Assembly: GCF_015674855.1 (NCBI RefSeq)
Contig: NZ_JADMLG010000001.1
Coordinates: forward strand, 487,995-551,994
Length of the DNA: 64,000 bases
Direction: 5' to 3'
From: Nocardia bovistercoris
GTDB lineage: Bacteria > Actinomycetota > Actinomycetes > Mycobacteriales > Mycobacteriaceae
Shown: positions 26,377-39,032 of the stretch, piece by piece
Numbering within the stretch: the stretch's first letter is position 1
Layout: the number at the start of each line of letters is the position of its first letter
The notes under the pieces: model-generated
What the model was told of the DNA's origin: nothing
The model's input: only the letters and a program-made list of their open reading frames with translations
Database searches by the model: none
Made by a program: the position numbers and the translations under genes

Positions 26377-27741
26377 TCACGCGCGGACCGGACGCTGTCT
26401 GCGCACCAGAACCGACATGAGCGCGGCGATGCCGCACAGGGCGCCCGCCGTGTACCAGGCGGTGTCGTAGCTGCCTTGAAGGTCGCGGATGACGCCCGCG
26501 CCGGTCGCCGCGACCGCCGAACCGATCTGGTGCGAGGCGAATACCCAGCCGAACGCGACCGGTCCGTCCTCGCCGAACAGTTCGCGGCACAGCGCGACGG
26601 TCGGCGGCACGGTGGCGATCCAGTCCAGGCCGTAGAAGATGACGAACACCCACATGCTCGGTTCGGTGTGCGGCGCGAACAGCGAGGGCAGGATCAGCAG
26701 CGACAGTCCGCGCAGGGTGTAGTAGGCCAGCAGCAGGTAGCGCGGATCGACGCGGTCGGTGAGCCAGCCGGACGCGATGGTGCCCGCCACGTCGAAGACG
26801 CCGACCACCGCGAGCAGGCCCGCGGCGGCGGTCGACGGCATGCCGTGGTCGTGAGCGGCGCTCACGAAATGCGTGCCGACCAGTCCGTTGGTGGAGGCGC
26901 CGCACACCGCGAATCCGCCCGCGAGCAGCCAGAATCCGGGGGTGCGCGCGATGCGGGCCAGCACCGTGAGCGCCCGCCCCGCACCACCGTGCGCCGGAAC
27001 GCGCAGCCCGACCGTGCTGCCGGGTGGCGCGCCGTACGCGGTGACGCCGACATCACCGGGGTAGTCGCGGATGAACAGCAGCACCGGCGGGACCACCGCC
27101 AGCGCGGTCGCCGCGACGATGACCGACGGCAGCCGCCACCCGTGGTCGCGGGCCAGCGCCGAGATGAGCGGAAGGAACACCAGTTGCCCCGTCGCGCCCG
27201 CGGCGGTCAGCACGCCGGTGACCAGGCCGCGCTGCCGCACGAACCAGCGTCCGGTGATGGTCGCGACGAAAGGCATGGACATCGATCCGACGCCGATGCC
27301 GACCAGCAGCCCCCAGGTCACGACCAGTTGCCACGCCTCGGTCATGAACACCGTGAGCCCGCTGCCCGCGGCGACGAGCACCAAGGCGCTCGCCACCACC
27401 CTGCGAATGCCGAAGCGGTCCATGAGCGCGGCAGCGAACGGCGAGATGAGCCCGTAGAGCAGCAGATTCAGCGAGACCGCCGCCCCGATGGTCCCGTGTG
27501 ACCAGCCGAATTCCTGGTGCAGCGGTTCCATCAGCACGCCGGGCACGGAACGGAAGGCCGCCGCGCCGAGCAGGGCGACGAATCCGACGCAGGCGACCAG
27601 CCATGCCGGATGCAATCCGCGGTAAGGACGAGCCACGGTGTCCGACAACGCGGTGTCCGACAACGGCTCTCGGTTCTCCAATTCGGTCACGGACCGAGCC
27701 TGCCGGATGCCGTCCTCGCGTACGAGTGGCTTGAATGACAC
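26377..27741 (-). CDS. Major facilitator superfamily transporter
   Basis: This 454-residue protein has 12 transmembrane segments in two halves joined by a cytoplasmic loop (DYPGDVGVTAYGAPPGST). The MFS signature appears as LMDRFGIRRVV in the first half and LTDRVDPRYLL in the second. It resembles monocarboxylate/oxalate-formate type (OFA) antiporters. The substrate is unknown. A short duplication, LSDTALSDTVA, lies near the N-terminus. It is divergent from the GlxA-type regulator, with 55 bases between starts, so that regulator probably controls it. Confidence 0.9.
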   Translation of the reverse strand: MSFKPLVREDGIRQARSVTELENREPLSDTALSDTVARPYRGLHPAWLVACVGFVALLGAAAFRSVPGVLMEPLHQEFGWSHGTIGAAVSLNLLLYGLISPFAAALMDRFGIRRVVASALVLVAAGSGLTVFMTEAWQLVVTWGLLVGIGVGSMSMPFVATITGRWFVRQRGLVTGVLTAAGATGQLVFLPLISALARDHGWRLPSVIVAATALAVVPPVLLFIRDYPGDVGVTAYGAPPGSTVGLRVPAHGGAGRALTVLARIARTPGFWLLAGGFAVCGASTNGLVGTHFVSAAHDHGMPSTAAAGLLAVVGVFDVAGTIASGWLTDRVDPRYLLLAYYTLRGLSLLILPSLFAPHTEPSMWVFVIFYGLDWIATVPPTVALCRELFGEDGPVAFGWVFASHQIGSAVAATGAGVIRDLQGSYDTAWYTAGALCGIAALMSVLVRRQRPVRA

Positions 27742-27796
27742 AATACGTCAAGATCTGGCCATCGCCGGATCGCGCAACCTCGATCGGAGGCCGCTA

Positions 27797-28795
27797 GTGG
27801 AAACGAACCAGCCAGCGCACCGGGTCGCGGTCCTCGCGCTCGACCCCGTCGTCGGCTTCGACATGACCATCCCGCCCACGGTGCTCGGCGCCGCCGTCGG
27901 CGAGGACGGCACACCGCGCTACCGGGTGGACATCTGCGGACTCGACCGCGCGGGCGTCCGCTCCACCGCCGGATACACGATCGTGCCCGACTACGGCCCG
28001 GAACTGCTGGCCGAGGCCGACACCGTGATCGTGCCGGGAACCCGCGTCGACGGGCCGCGCCGCGAGGGCCGCGCGAGCCCCGAACTGATCGCGGCGCTGG
28101 CGGGCATCCGCCCGGACGCCCGCATCGTGTCGATCTGCACCGGCGCGTTCGCGCTGGCGGCCGCGGGCCTGCTCGACGGCAGGCGCGCGACCACGCACTG
28201 GGCCTTCGCCGACGACTTCCGCGCCATGTACCCGAAGGTCCTGCTCGACGAGAACCTGTTGTTCGTCGAGGACGGCAACCTCTGCACTTCGGCGGGTCTC
28301 GCCGCGGGCATCGACGTCTGCCTGCACATCATCCGCGCCGACCACGGCAGCGAGATCGCCAATCGCGCGGCCCGCTACTGTGTGGTGCCGCCGTGGCGCG
28401 AGGGCGGACAGTCCCAGTTCATCGACCGTCAGGTGCCCGATCCCGGCTCCGACGGCACCGCGCCGACCCGCGCGTGGGCGCTGCGCCACCTGGAGCGCGA
28501 CCTCGACCTGCATGCCCTCGCCGCGCACGCGCGCATGAGCGTGCGGACCTTCACGCGGCGGTTCAAGGCCGAGACCGGGCTGGCGCCGGGCGCCTGGCTG
28601 CTGCGGCAGCGACTGCGACACGCCAGGCATCTGCTGGAGAGCACCGATCTGCCGGTCGACGCGGTGGCGCGCGCGGCGGGCATGGGCACCGCGGCCTCGC
28701 TGCGTCACCACATGCGCGGCGAGCTCGGCCTCACGCCGCAGAACTATCGAAAGACCTTCCGCACCGGGTGGTCCCGACCCGCGAGCAGTGCGTAA
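27797..28795 (+). CDS. GlxA-family transcriptional regulator (DJ-1 domain plus AraC DNA-binding domain)
   Basis: This 332-residue regulator has an N-terminal DJ-1/PfpI-like domain (RVAVLALDPVVGFDM, SICTGAFALAAAGLLDGRRATTHW with the nucleophile-elbow cysteine). The C-terminal AraC domain includes MSVRTFTRRFKAETGLAPGAWLLRQRLRHARHLLE and AGMGTAASLRHHMRGELGLTPQNYR. GGAGG lies 6 bases before the GTG at 27797. It is expected to sense a small metabolite and regulate the divergent MFS gene. Confidence 0.94.
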   Translation: METNQPAHRVAVLALDPVVGFDMTIPPTVLGAAVGEDGTPRYRVDICGLDRAGVRSTAGYTIVPDYGPELLAEADTVIVPGTRVDGPRREGRASPELIAALAGIRPDARIVSICTGAFALAAAGLLDGRRATTHWAFADDFRAMYPKVLLDENLLFVEDGNLCTSAGLAAGIDVCLHIIRADHGSEIANRAARYCVVPPWREGGQSQFIDRQVPDPGSDGTAPTRAWALRHLERDLDLHALAAHARMSVRTFTRRFKAETGLAPGAWLLRQRLRHARHLLESTDLPVDAVARAAGMGTAASLRHHMRGELGLTPQNYRKTFRTGWSRPASSA

Positions 28796-28879
28796 TCGGC
28801 TCGACACCGCCGCGAGCGACACCTACTGTGTGCCGGGGGGCATCATGTGCTGTGTCCCACAACACACAGGAGCGACCAC

Positions 28880-29617
28880 ATGATTCGGTGGGTCTGGGCA
28901 TTCCTCGACCGCCCGGCGCAGCGTTTCGACGAATGCGCGAAGTTCTGGGCCGCGGTCACCGGCACCGAACCCTCCGAACGCCGCGGCGCCGACAACGAAT
29001 TCCTCACGCTGCTGCCCGATCCGGCGCTGTTCGCGGCGGCGAGCGTCAAGATGCAGGCGGTCACCGGATTCGGCCGCGTCCACTTCGACCTCGACGTCGA
29101 CGATATCCCCGCCACGGTCCGCGCCGCCCTCGAGCTCGGCGCCGAGCTGGTCGCCAACCATCGCGACTACGCCGTACTGCGCTCGCCATCGGGCCAGATC
29201 TTCTGCGTCACCCCGGCCGGGCGCGCGCAAGGCAGGCACGCACCCGCGTTCCGCGCCCCCGACGGCACGCTTAGCCGGGTCGACCAGATCTGCCTCGATA
29301 TCGGCGACGCGGACTACGAGCGCGAGACCGAGTTCTGGCGGGCGCTCACCGGCTGGGAGCACACGCTGGGGCGACTGCCCGAATTCGCCCGGCTGCGCAC
29401 CGCCGAGTTGCCCGTTCACTTCCTCCTGCAACGGCTCGGCGAGGACCGTCCCGCAGGCGCGCACATCGATATCGCCGTATCCGATATCGAGGCCGCCGCG
29501 ATCTGGCACGAATCGCTCGGCGCGACCGTCGTCGCGCGCTACGAGAACTGGATCGTGCTCACCGATCCCGGCGACAGCGTCTACTGCGTCACCGCCCGCG
29601 ACCCGAACGGCGTCTGA
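28880..29617 (+). CDS. Two-domain VOC (glyoxalase/bleomycin-resistance-like) protein
   Basis: This 245-residue protein has two tandem VOC domains of about 120 residues each. The first runs from IRWVWAFLDRPAQRFDECAKFWAAVTG to FCVTPAG. The second starts at RVDQICLDIGDADYERETEFWRALTGW and ends YCVTARDP. Each half pairs beta-alpha-beta-beta-beta modules. Histidines in VHFDLDV and AHIDIAV are possible metal ligands. The reaction is unknown; such proteins may be dioxygenases, epimerases or binding proteins. AGGAG precedes ATG 28880. Confidence 0.88.
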   Translation: MIRWVWAFLDRPAQRFDECAKFWAAVTGTEPSERRGADNEFLTLLPDPALFAAASVKMQAVTGFGRVHFDLDVDDIPATVRAALELGAELVANHRDYAVLRSPSGQIFCVTPAGRAQGRHAPAFRAPDGTLSRVDQICLDIGDADYERETEFWRALTGWEHTLGRLPEFARLRTAELPVHFLLQRLGEDRPAGAHIDIAVSDIEAAAIWHESLGATVVARYENWIVLTDPGDSVYCVTARDPNGV

Positions 29618-29683
29618 GCCCGTCGAGTGTGACACGGCGTACAGCACGCGTCCGGCGGGCGATCGCGGTGGCAGAGTACCGAT

Positions 29684-31201
29684 GTGCCCACCCGCCGAAC
29701 CGCCGCCGGATCCCTGCTCACCGCGCTGTCCGAAGACCTGCGCACCGCGCTGACCAGGGTCGGCTACGACGCCGACAGCCTGCTCGACGCGCTCGGGCCC
29801 GACGCGCACGCCGCCCTCGGACGGCAGGAGCCGGTCCCGGTGCGCCGGGCCGCGCGCGCGGCGGGTGGACTCGGGGTTCTGATCCGGCTGCTGCTCCTTG
29901 GCGACGCCGTCGCCGAGCGCGAGGTCGCGGGCGCACTGGCGCCGCTGCCGGTCGACCGGGCGGTCGCGGCCGGACTGCTGGAACGCGAGGGCGATCTGGT
30001 GCGCGCGGCGCTGGATCTGCGCCCGATCGATCTCGGTGCGGGCACCCGCTGGATCCTGTCCGATCTGGACGATTCGATGCGCAGACGCACCCTCACCGAG
30101 GATCACGTGCTCGGTGTCGGCCACGCGTCACTGTCGCTGCTGCGCGCCACACCCACCGATCCGGTGGGCACCGTGCTCGACCTCGGCACCGGTTGCGGCG
30201 TCCAGGCCGTGCACGCCGCGTCGAGCGCGCGTTCGGTCACCGGCACCGACGTGAACCGACGGGCGCTGTGGCTGGCCGAGGCCACGGCGGCGCTCAACGG
30301 GGTGTCGATCGAACTGCTCGACGGCTCGTGGTTCGAGCCGGTCGCCGAGCGCCGGTTCGACCGGATCGTGGCCAATCCACCGTTCGTGGTCGGTCCGGCG
30401 CGAGTCGAGCACACCTACCGCGATTCCGGGCTCGCCATGGACGGCGCGAGCGAACTGGTGATCTCGCAGGCTCCCGGGCTGCTCGCCCCTGGCGGCACCG
30501 CGGCCATGCTCGGCGCGTGGATCCACGTGGACGGCCAGGACTGGCGGCAGCGGGTCTCGTCCTGGCTGCCCGCGCACGGGGTCGAGGCGTGGGTGGTGCA
30601 GCGCGATGTCGCCGACCCGGCCCTGTACGTGGGAACCTGGCTGCGCGACGCCGGACTCGACCCGCGCGATCCGCGGTCGCAGGACCGCTCGGACCGCTGG
30701 CTCGATGCCTTCGAGGCCGCCGAGGTCGAGGGCATCGGCTTCGGCTTCGTCTATCTGCGCGCCATCGACGGACCCACCGAATTGCTGGCCGAGGACCTCA
30801 CGCACGGATTCGAGGATCCGCTCGGCGCCGAGGCCACCGCGTACTTCGAGCGTTCGGCATGGTTGCGTTCGGTCGCCGCGGATCCCGATATCGCCTGGTC
30901 GGCGCGTTTCACGGTCGATCCGGCGACGGCCTTGGAGCGGGTGTACCTGCCGGGCGAACAGGGCTGGGAGCAGCGGGTGGCACGGCTGCACCGGGGTGAC
31001 GGCCCGCGCTGGCAGCACGAGGTGGACGAGTCCACCGCCGGGCTGGTAGCGGGAATGCGCCAGGACGGTCTGCCGTTGCAGGAATTGGTCGAACTTCTCG
31101 CCCTGGCACACGGATCCGACGGGGTGAGCGCGGAATTCGCCACCGACGCGCTGTCGGTGGTGGCCGGATTGGTGCGGCACGGGTTGATTCGGCCCGTGTG
31201 A
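29684..31201 (+). CDS. DUF7059 / small-molecule or N5-glutamine-type SAM methyltransferase
   Basis: This 505-residue protein has a helical N-terminal domain of about 130 residues (DUF7059 type), then an MTS-like methyltransferase domain: motif I VLDLGTGCGVQAVHAA, SVTGTDVNRRALWLAEATAALNGV, and the NPPF motif in RIVANPPFVVGPARVEHTYRDSG, which marks methylation of an amino group on a planar system (glutamine amide, adenine or guanine). The C-terminal 170 residues form a further domain. Conserved next to sigB in this group. The substrate is not known; release-factor and rRNA methylation are possible. GTG start at 29684. Confidence 0.88.
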   Translation: MPTRRTAAGSLLTALSEDLRTALTRVGYDADSLLDALGPDAHAALGRQEPVPVRRAARAAGGLGVLIRLLLLGDAVAEREVAGALAPLPVDRAVAAGLLEREGDLVRAALDLRPIDLGAGTRWILSDLDDSMRRRTLTEDHVLGVGHASLSLLRATPTDPVGTVLDLGTGCGVQAVHAASSARSVTGTDVNRRALWLAEATAALNGVSIELLDGSWFEPVAERRFDRIVANPPFVVGPARVEHTYRDSGLAMDGASELVISQAPGLLAPGGTAAMLGAWIHVDGQDWRQRVSSWLPAHGVEAWVVQRDVADPALYVGTWLRDAGLDPRDPRSQDRSDRWLDAFEAAEVEGIGFGFVYLRAIDGPTELLAEDLTHGFEDPLGAEATAYFERSAWLRSVAADPDIAWSARFTVDPATALERVYLPGEQGWEQRVARLHRGDGPRWQHEVDESTAGLVAGMRQDGLPLQELVELLALAHGSDGVSAEFATDALSVVAGLVRHGLIRPV

Positions 31202-31310
31202 TCCGGGCGGTCGCCTCCCGGCGTGTTCCGACAGCGGATGGTTCTCAGGAACTTCTCAGAAGTGAGGCCGACAAACCGCAGCTCAGAGCGGTTTATCGCG
31301 GTCCGGAGCG

Positions 31311-31336
31311 GGAACTTTCCTGAGGTCGGGTCCGTT
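31311..31336 (+). promoter_or_regulatory. SigE/SigH-type ECF promoter of sigB
   Basis: GGAAC (-35) at 31311-31315 and CGTT (-10) at 31333-31336 are separated by 17 bases, matching the known SigE/SigH/SigL promoter pattern of mycobacterial sigB. It is 36 bases before the sigB start. Confidence 0.7.
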
Positions 31337-31371
31337 GTTCGGAGTGAGACACCACCGACAGGAGGCAAGTC

Positions 31372-32340
31372 ATGACAAGCCCCGCCACCACTCGCGTGCG
31401 CACCAGTGATTCCGACCTCGACGCCCAGAGCCCCGCAGCCGACCTGGTACGCGTGTACCTGAACGGAATCGGTCGCACCGCGCTGCTCACGGCCGCCGAC
31501 GAGGTCGAACTGGCCAAGCGCATCGAGGCGGGCCTCTACGCGCAGCATCTGCTCGAGACCGGCAAGCGACTGTCGGCCACCCGCAAGCGGGATCTCGCGA
31601 TGGTCGTCCGCGAAGGTCAGACTGCTCGTTCGCACCTACTCGAAGCCAACCTCCGGCTGGTGGTGTCCCTGGCCAAGCGCTACACCGGTCGCGGCATGCC
31701 GCTGCTCGACCTGATCCAAGAGGGCAATCTCGGTCTGATCCGCGCGATGGAGAAGTTCGACTACGCCAAGGGCTTCAAGTTCTCGACCTATGCCACCTGG
31801 TGGATTCGCCAGGCCATCACTCGAGGTATGGCCGATCAGTCCCGCACCATCCGCCTGCCCGTGCACCTCGTGGAACAGGTGAACAAGCTCGCAAGGATCA
31901 AGCGCGAACTGCACCAGCAGCTCGGTCGCGAGGCCACCGACGAGGAACTGGCCAACGAGTCCGGCATCCCGGTCGACAAGATCTCCGATCTGCTCGACCA
32001 CAGCCGCGACCCGGTCAGCCTCGACATGCCGGTCGGCAACGACGAGGAAGCCCCGCTCGGCGACTTCATCGAGGACTCCGAGGCCACCTCCGCCGAATCG
32101 GCGGTCATCGCGGGCCTGCTGCACCACGATGTGCGTAGCGTGCTTGCCACCCTCGACGAGCGTGAGCAGCAGGTCATCCGCCTGCGCTTCGGCCTGGACG
32201 ACGGCCAGCCCCGCACGCTGGACCAGATCGGCAAGCTGTTCGGGCTCTCCCGCGAGCGGGTGCGCCAGATCGAGCGCGAGGTCATGTCCAAACTGCGCAA
32301 GGGCGAGCGGGCCGACCGCTTGCGCGCCTACGCCAGCTGA
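31372..32340 (+). CDS. sigB: Alternative principal-like sigma factor SigB
   Basis: This 322-residue group 2 sigma-70 factor lacks region 1.1. Region 1.2 starts at [17 protein letters not shown]. Region 2 has [29 protein letters not shown] and [16 protein letters not shown]. Region 4.2 has [20 protein letters not shown]. Compared with SigA it lacks the basic/acidic N-terminal 130 residues. In mycobacteria SigB runs stress and stationary-phase genes and is induced by ECF factors, which agrees with the GGAAC-CGTT promoter upstream. A GACAGGAGG ribosome site precedes ATG 31372. Confidence 0.97.
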   Translation: MTSPATTRVRTSDSDLDAQSPAADLVRVYLNGIGRTALLTAADEVELAKRIEAGLYAQHLLETGKRLSATRKRDLAMVVREGQTARSHLLEANLRLVVSLAKRYTGRGMPLLDLIQEGNLGLIRAMEKFDYAKGFKFSTYATWWIRQAITRGMADQSRTIRLPVHLVEQVNKLARIKRELHQQLGREATDEELANESGIPVDKISDLLDHSRDPVSLDMPVGNDEEAPLGDFIEDSEATSAESAVIAGLLHHDVRSVLATLDEREQQVIRLRFGLDDGQPRTLDQIGKLFGLSRERVRQIEREVMSKLRKGERADRLRAYAS

Positions 32341-32607
32341 GCCCTGCCGCCGCGAGCGCGTCTCCACGGCGACCGACGAAACCCCCGCGAGCGGGTCGAC
32401 GAGACGACCATCGCGTGGTGACAGGTCGGGTCGCACCCCGGCGAAGGGTCTCATCCAGCCCGATCGCCGCGATACCCGGTGACCGATTCCGGTCACCGTC
32501 CCGACGCCGACCGGTGTCCGCGCGTCCCGCCCCCTCCGGGTGCGCGCGAGCCGGTCGGCGAACCCCCGATCAGGTGCGGGCGCACACCGCTCGGTCCCGG
32601 TCGACGC

Positions 32608-32913
32608 TCACTTCTGGTCGACCTCGACGTCGTAGTTCACGGTGTCGTCCTGCACGCTGGTGACGGTCACCGTCAGCCCCAACTGATCACCGCCCGCGGT
32701 GAGGGTGCAGCGCATGGTGGTGCCGACCGTGCCCTTCAGATCACCGGGGCAGTCGATGGAATCGGGCTCCTGTCCCACCTTCTCGGTAAGCGTCTGCTTG
32801 ACCGACTTCTCCAATGCGCTCTCATCGATCTTCGGGTCGGAACCGATCGACACCGAACACGCGGCCAGCGCGCAGGCGAACAGCGGCAGCGCGGCAGCGG
32901 CGAACTTCTTCAT
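32608..32913 (-). CDS. DUF4333 domain lipoprotein
   Basis: This 101-residue exported protein begins with KKFAAAALPLFACALAAC, a type II signal peptide with lipobox LAAC, so the cysteine at about residue 19 would be lipidated. The mature part fits DUF4333: ESALEKSVKQTLTEKVGQ, a DCPGDLKGTVGTTMRCTL segment with two cysteines likely forming a disulfide, and a final beta-hairpin ending DVEVDQK. It may hold envelope components or ligands; the role is unknown. GAGAGGTAG precedes ATG 32913. It converges on sigB. Confidence 0.9.
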   Translation of the reverse strand: MKKFAAAALPLFACALAACSVSIGSDPKIDESALEKSVKQTLTEKVGQEPDSIDCPGDLKGTVGTTMRCTLTAGGDQLGLTVTVTSVQDDTVNYDVEVDQK

Positions 32914-33110
32914 GATGTGACTACCTCTCGTCTGGGATCTGTATCGTGCCTCGAGTCGGCCCGCCGCGTAGACCCATTGACGCGCCACGCCGGGTGCGTG
33001 CGATTCCGGCGGGGTGTCAGCGGCGTGTCGGCATGGCCATTTCCGGGCAATCCGTGTGGTTGTTCCGGCTCGAGCGTCGTTCCGGCTCGAGCGAGTTCCC
33101 GCGCGCGAAG

Positions 33111-35799
<2,689 letters not shown>

Positions 35800-35807
<8 letters not shown>

Positions 35808-37089
35808 GGGGATCCTCGGGATCGAGGCCGAGCAGTCCGAAGACGGCTCGGCGGGTGGCGAGCACGGCGATATCCACGGCGCGTTGCGACCGGTCGACGC
35901 GCGGGTCGCCGGTCTCCCCCGCACCGCCCGGCCCGTCCCACGGGCGATACGCGATATCGCCGCCGTCGCCCATGGTGCGCGGCAGGTCGACGCCGGGCGC
36001 CTCGGCGGCCATCAGCTCCCGCCACGACGACGGCAGGGCGGTCTCCGGGGCGATATCGCGATCCAACGCGGTGGCCAACAGGTGGGTCCATGCCCTCGGC
36101 ACCACCCGGACCGGGGAGTATCCACCGCCGCCGACGGCGAGCCAGCGACCTTCGGCGTAGCGGTCGGCCAACTCGCGCATCGCGCGGAAGGCCGCGCGCT
36201 GGCCGTCGACGGTGAGCTCCAGATCGGCCAGCGGATCCTCGCGATGGGTGTCGACGCCGCACTGCGACACCACGATCTGCGGCCGGAACGCCGCGAGCGC
36301 GCCCGCCGCCACCGCGTGGAAGCCGCGCAGCCATTGCGCGTCGGCGGTGCCGGGCATGACCGCGAGGTTGATCGCGGTGCCCTCGGCCGCGCCCGCGCCG
36401 ATCTCCTCCGGCCATCCGGTGTTCGGCCACAGGGTTGCCGGGTGCTGGTGCACCGAGAACGTCAAGACCCGTGGATCGGAATAGAAGACCCGCTGCACCC
36501 CGTCGCCGTGGTGGACATCGACATCGAGATAGGCGATCCGGTCGAAGCCGTTGTCGAGTAGCCAGGAGATGGCGACCGCGGCGTCGTTGTAGACGCAGAA
36601 CCCGGCGGCGGCGCCCGGCATGGCGTGATGCATGCCGCCGCCGATGCTCACCGCGCGCCGGGTGCGGCCCTCGGCGATCTCGCGGGCCGCGGCGAGCGTC
36701 CCGCCGACGATCACCGACGCGGCGGCGTGCATGCGCGGAAACACCGGGTTGTCCGCGGAACCGAGGCCGTACGGGGGGTCGACGAGCTCGGCCGATGGCG
36801 TGACGGCGCGTTCGACCGCCTCGACGTAGTCGGCGGTGTGCACGCGCAACAGGTCCTGCTCGCTCGCCCGATCCGGGGTCAGACACTCGATTCCGTCGAG
36901 GACGCCGAGCCCCTGCGCCAGCGCCATGGTGTATTTCAGGCGCACCGGCGTCATGGGGTGGCGCGGGGTCCAGGCGTAGTCGAGGAATCGGTCGGTCCAC
37001 ACCACCGAGGCGGGCCGCGCCGCCGCGCGGGACGGTGACGGCCCGGTCCCGAGTGCGGGGTCGTGTTCCTCGGGCGGGGTAGTGGCCAT
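35800..37089 (-). CDS. acuC: Acetoin utilization protein AcuC, class I histone-deacetylase-like
   Basis: This 429-residue HDAC-fold hydrolase is expected to remove acetyl groups from protein lysines. Zinc and catalytic motifs are present: SIGGGMHHAMPGAAAGFCVYNDAAVAI, YLDVDVHHGDGVQRVFYSD, FSVHQHP, SQCGVDTHREDPLADL and VGGGGYSP. The C-terminus is acidic and ends close to the acetyltransferase start. The gene pair therefore encodes opposing acetylation and deacetylation activities. The start at ATG 37089 is chosen by family length; an in-frame ATG at 37137 is possible. Confidence 0.93.
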
Positions 37090-37320
37090 GATCGCAACGG
37101 TACGCGGGAAGCTGACACCCCCGTTCCACGTTGTCATGCAGTAGAAATAGAGGCATGTGCTGATGCGGTGGCCCGCCGGACCCCGCGCGGAATTCCGGCG
37201 ACGAGGACGTCATCGCGGGCGGCGCGGACAACGTCCGTTGACCGCGCGACTGTTGACGATCCTCCACGCGGAGATGTGGTCGAGCGTGGGTAGTATTTCG
37301 GGCCGACGAAGGGGTTACAG

Positions 37321-38013
37321 GTGAAGGATCTGGTCGATACCACGGAGATGTACCTCCGTACGATTTACGACCTCGAGGAAGAGGGCGTGGTGCCCCTGCG
37401 CGCCCGAATAGCCGAGCGTCTCGAGCAGAGCGGTCCGACGGTCAGCCAGACCGTCGCGCGTATGGAGCGCGACGGTCTGCTGCTGGTCGCCGGTGACCGC
37501 CACCTCGAGTTGACGGACAAGGGCCGCAGCATGGCCGTCGCGGTGATGCGCAAGCACCGCCTCGCCGAGCGTCTGCTGGTCGACATCATCGGGCTGGACT
37601 GGCAGAACGTGCACGCCGAGGCGTGTCGTTGGGAGCACGTGATGAGCGAGGACGTCGAGCGCCGCCTCGTCGAGGTGCTCAACCATCCCACCACCTCCCC
37701 ATACGGCAACCCGATCCCCGGCTTGGACGAGCTCGGCATCGCGGCCCCCAGCGATTCCGTCGAGAGCCTGGTCCGGCTCTCCGATCTCCCGCACGGACAT
37801 GTGCACGCCGTGGTGGTGCGTCGCCTCGCCGAGCACATCCAGACCGACCCTGAGGTCATCGGCCGCCTGCGCGAGGCCGGTGTGGTGCCCGACGCCCGCG
37901 TCACCGTGGAGACCAAGCCGGGTTCGGTGGTCATCACCGTGCCGGGGCATCACGGTTTCGAACTGCCCGACGAAATGGCGCACGCCGTCCAGGTGAAGCT
38001 GGTCGCCGCGTGA
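37321..38013 (+). CDS. ideR: Iron-dependent repressor IdeR (DtxR family)
   Basis: This 230-residue Fe2+-responsive regulator shows the winged-helix N-terminus ([26 protein letters not shown]), the dimerisation/metal domain and a C-terminal SH3-like domain ([16 protein letters not shown]). Metal ligands are in register with M. tuberculosis IdeR: Met10, Cys102, Glu105, His106 at the primary site and His79, Glu83, His98 at the ancillary site. It should repress siderophore genes and activate iron storage. The GTG at 37321 follows AAGGGG. It overlaps galE. Confidence 0.98.
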   Translation: MKDLVDTTEMYLRTIYDLEEEGVVPLRARIAERLEQSGPTVSQTVARMERDGLLLVAGDRHLELTDKGRSMAVAVMRKHRLAERLLVDIIGLDWQNVHAEACRWEHVMSEDVERRLVEVLNHPTTSPYGNPIPGLDELGIAAPSDSVESLVRLSDLPHGHVHAVVVRRLAEHIQTDPEVIGRLREAGVVPDARVTVETKPGSVVITVPGHHGFELPDEMAHAVQVKLVAA

Positions 38014-38990
38014 AACTCCTGGTCACCGGCGGTGCTGGGTATGTGGGCGGCGTCTGCGCCCAGGTGCTGGCCGAGCGCGGCCACGAGGTGGTCGTGGTCG
38101 ACGACCTGAGCACCGGCAACGCCGACGGCGTACCGGGCGCGGCGCGTTTCGTGCACGGCGATGTCGCCGAGACCGCCCCCGAGCTGTTGCGCGCCGAAAC
38201 CTTCGACGGCGTACTGCATTTCGCGGCCCAGTCGCTGGTCGGCGAATCGGTGCAGCAGCCGGAGAAGTACTGGGACGGCAACGTCGTCAAGACCTTCCGC
38301 CTGCTCGAGGCCATGCGGCACACGGGCACGCCACGGCTGGTGTTCTCCTCCACCGCCGCCGTCTACGGTGAGCCCGAACAGGTCCCGATCACCGAGGACG
38401 CACCGACACGCCCGACCAACCCCTACGGCGCCTCCAAGCTCGCCATCGATCACGCCGTCACCTCCTATGCGATCGCCCACGGCCTCGCCGCGACGAGCCT
38501 GCGCTACTTCAATGTCGCGGGCGCCTACGGCGGCCTCGGCGAGAACCGCGTCGTGGAAACCCATCTCATCCCCCTGGTCCTGCAGGTCGCCCTCGGCCAC
38601 CGCAAGGCCATCTCGGTCTTCGGCACCGACTGGCCGACTCCCGACGGCACGGCGGTCCGCGACTACATCCACATCCGCGATCTGGCCGAGGCCCATCTGC
38701 TCGCCCTCGACACCGCCGAAGCAGGCGTACACCGCGTCTACAACCTCGGCAGCGGCGCCGGATTCTCGGTCCGCGAGGTGATCTCGGCCTGCGAGCGGAT
38801 CACCGGCCTACCGATCGCCGCTCAGGACGCGCCGCGCCGTCCCGGCGATCCCGCCGTGCTGATCGCCTCGAGTGATCGCGCCGTCGCCGAATTGGGTTGG
38901 CGGCCCGAGCACAACGATCTCGACGAGATCGTCTCCGATGCCTGGTCGTTCCTGCGTTCCCTCGGCGATCGCGCGCACAGCGCCGGATAG
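38010..38990 (+). CDS. galE: UDP-glucose 4-epimerase family protein
   Basis: This 326-residue extended SDR protein has the NAD-binding [24 protein letters not shown], catalytic serine in [16 protein letters not shown] and the YGASK motif (Tyr/Lys). Other epimerase marks are [14 protein letters not shown] [11 protein letters not shown] and [17 protein letters not shown]. It supplies UDP-galactose for arabinogalactan or other envelope glycans. It starts with GTG overlapping the ideR stop by 4 bases, the same dtxR-galE order as in corynebacteria, so both are co-transcribed. Confidence 0.94.
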   Translation: MKLLVTGGAGYVGGVCAQVLAERGHEVVVVDDLSTGNADGVPGAARFVHGDVAETAPELLRAETFDGVLHFAAQSLVGESVQQPEKYWDGNVVKTFRLLEAMRHTGTPRLVFSSTAAVYGEPEQVPITEDAPTRPTNPYGASKLAIDHAVTSYAIAHGLAATSLRYFNVAGAYGGLGENRVVETHLIPLVLQVALGHRKAISVFGTDWPTPDGTAVRDYIHIRDLAEAHLLALDTAEAGVHRVYNLGSGAGFSVREVISACERITGLPIAAQDAPRRPGDPAVLIASSDRAVAELGWRPEHNDLDEIVSDAWSFLRSLGDRAHSAG

Positions 38991-39032
38991 CGCCGGGCTG
39001 CTCGAGCTGTACAGCCGTTCTTCGGCCGTCGG

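Noticed and set aside
37239..37296. TTGAC and TAGTAT as an ideR promoter
   Set aside because: The spacing (over 30 bases) is too large for one sigma-70 promoter; the boxes may be chance matches.
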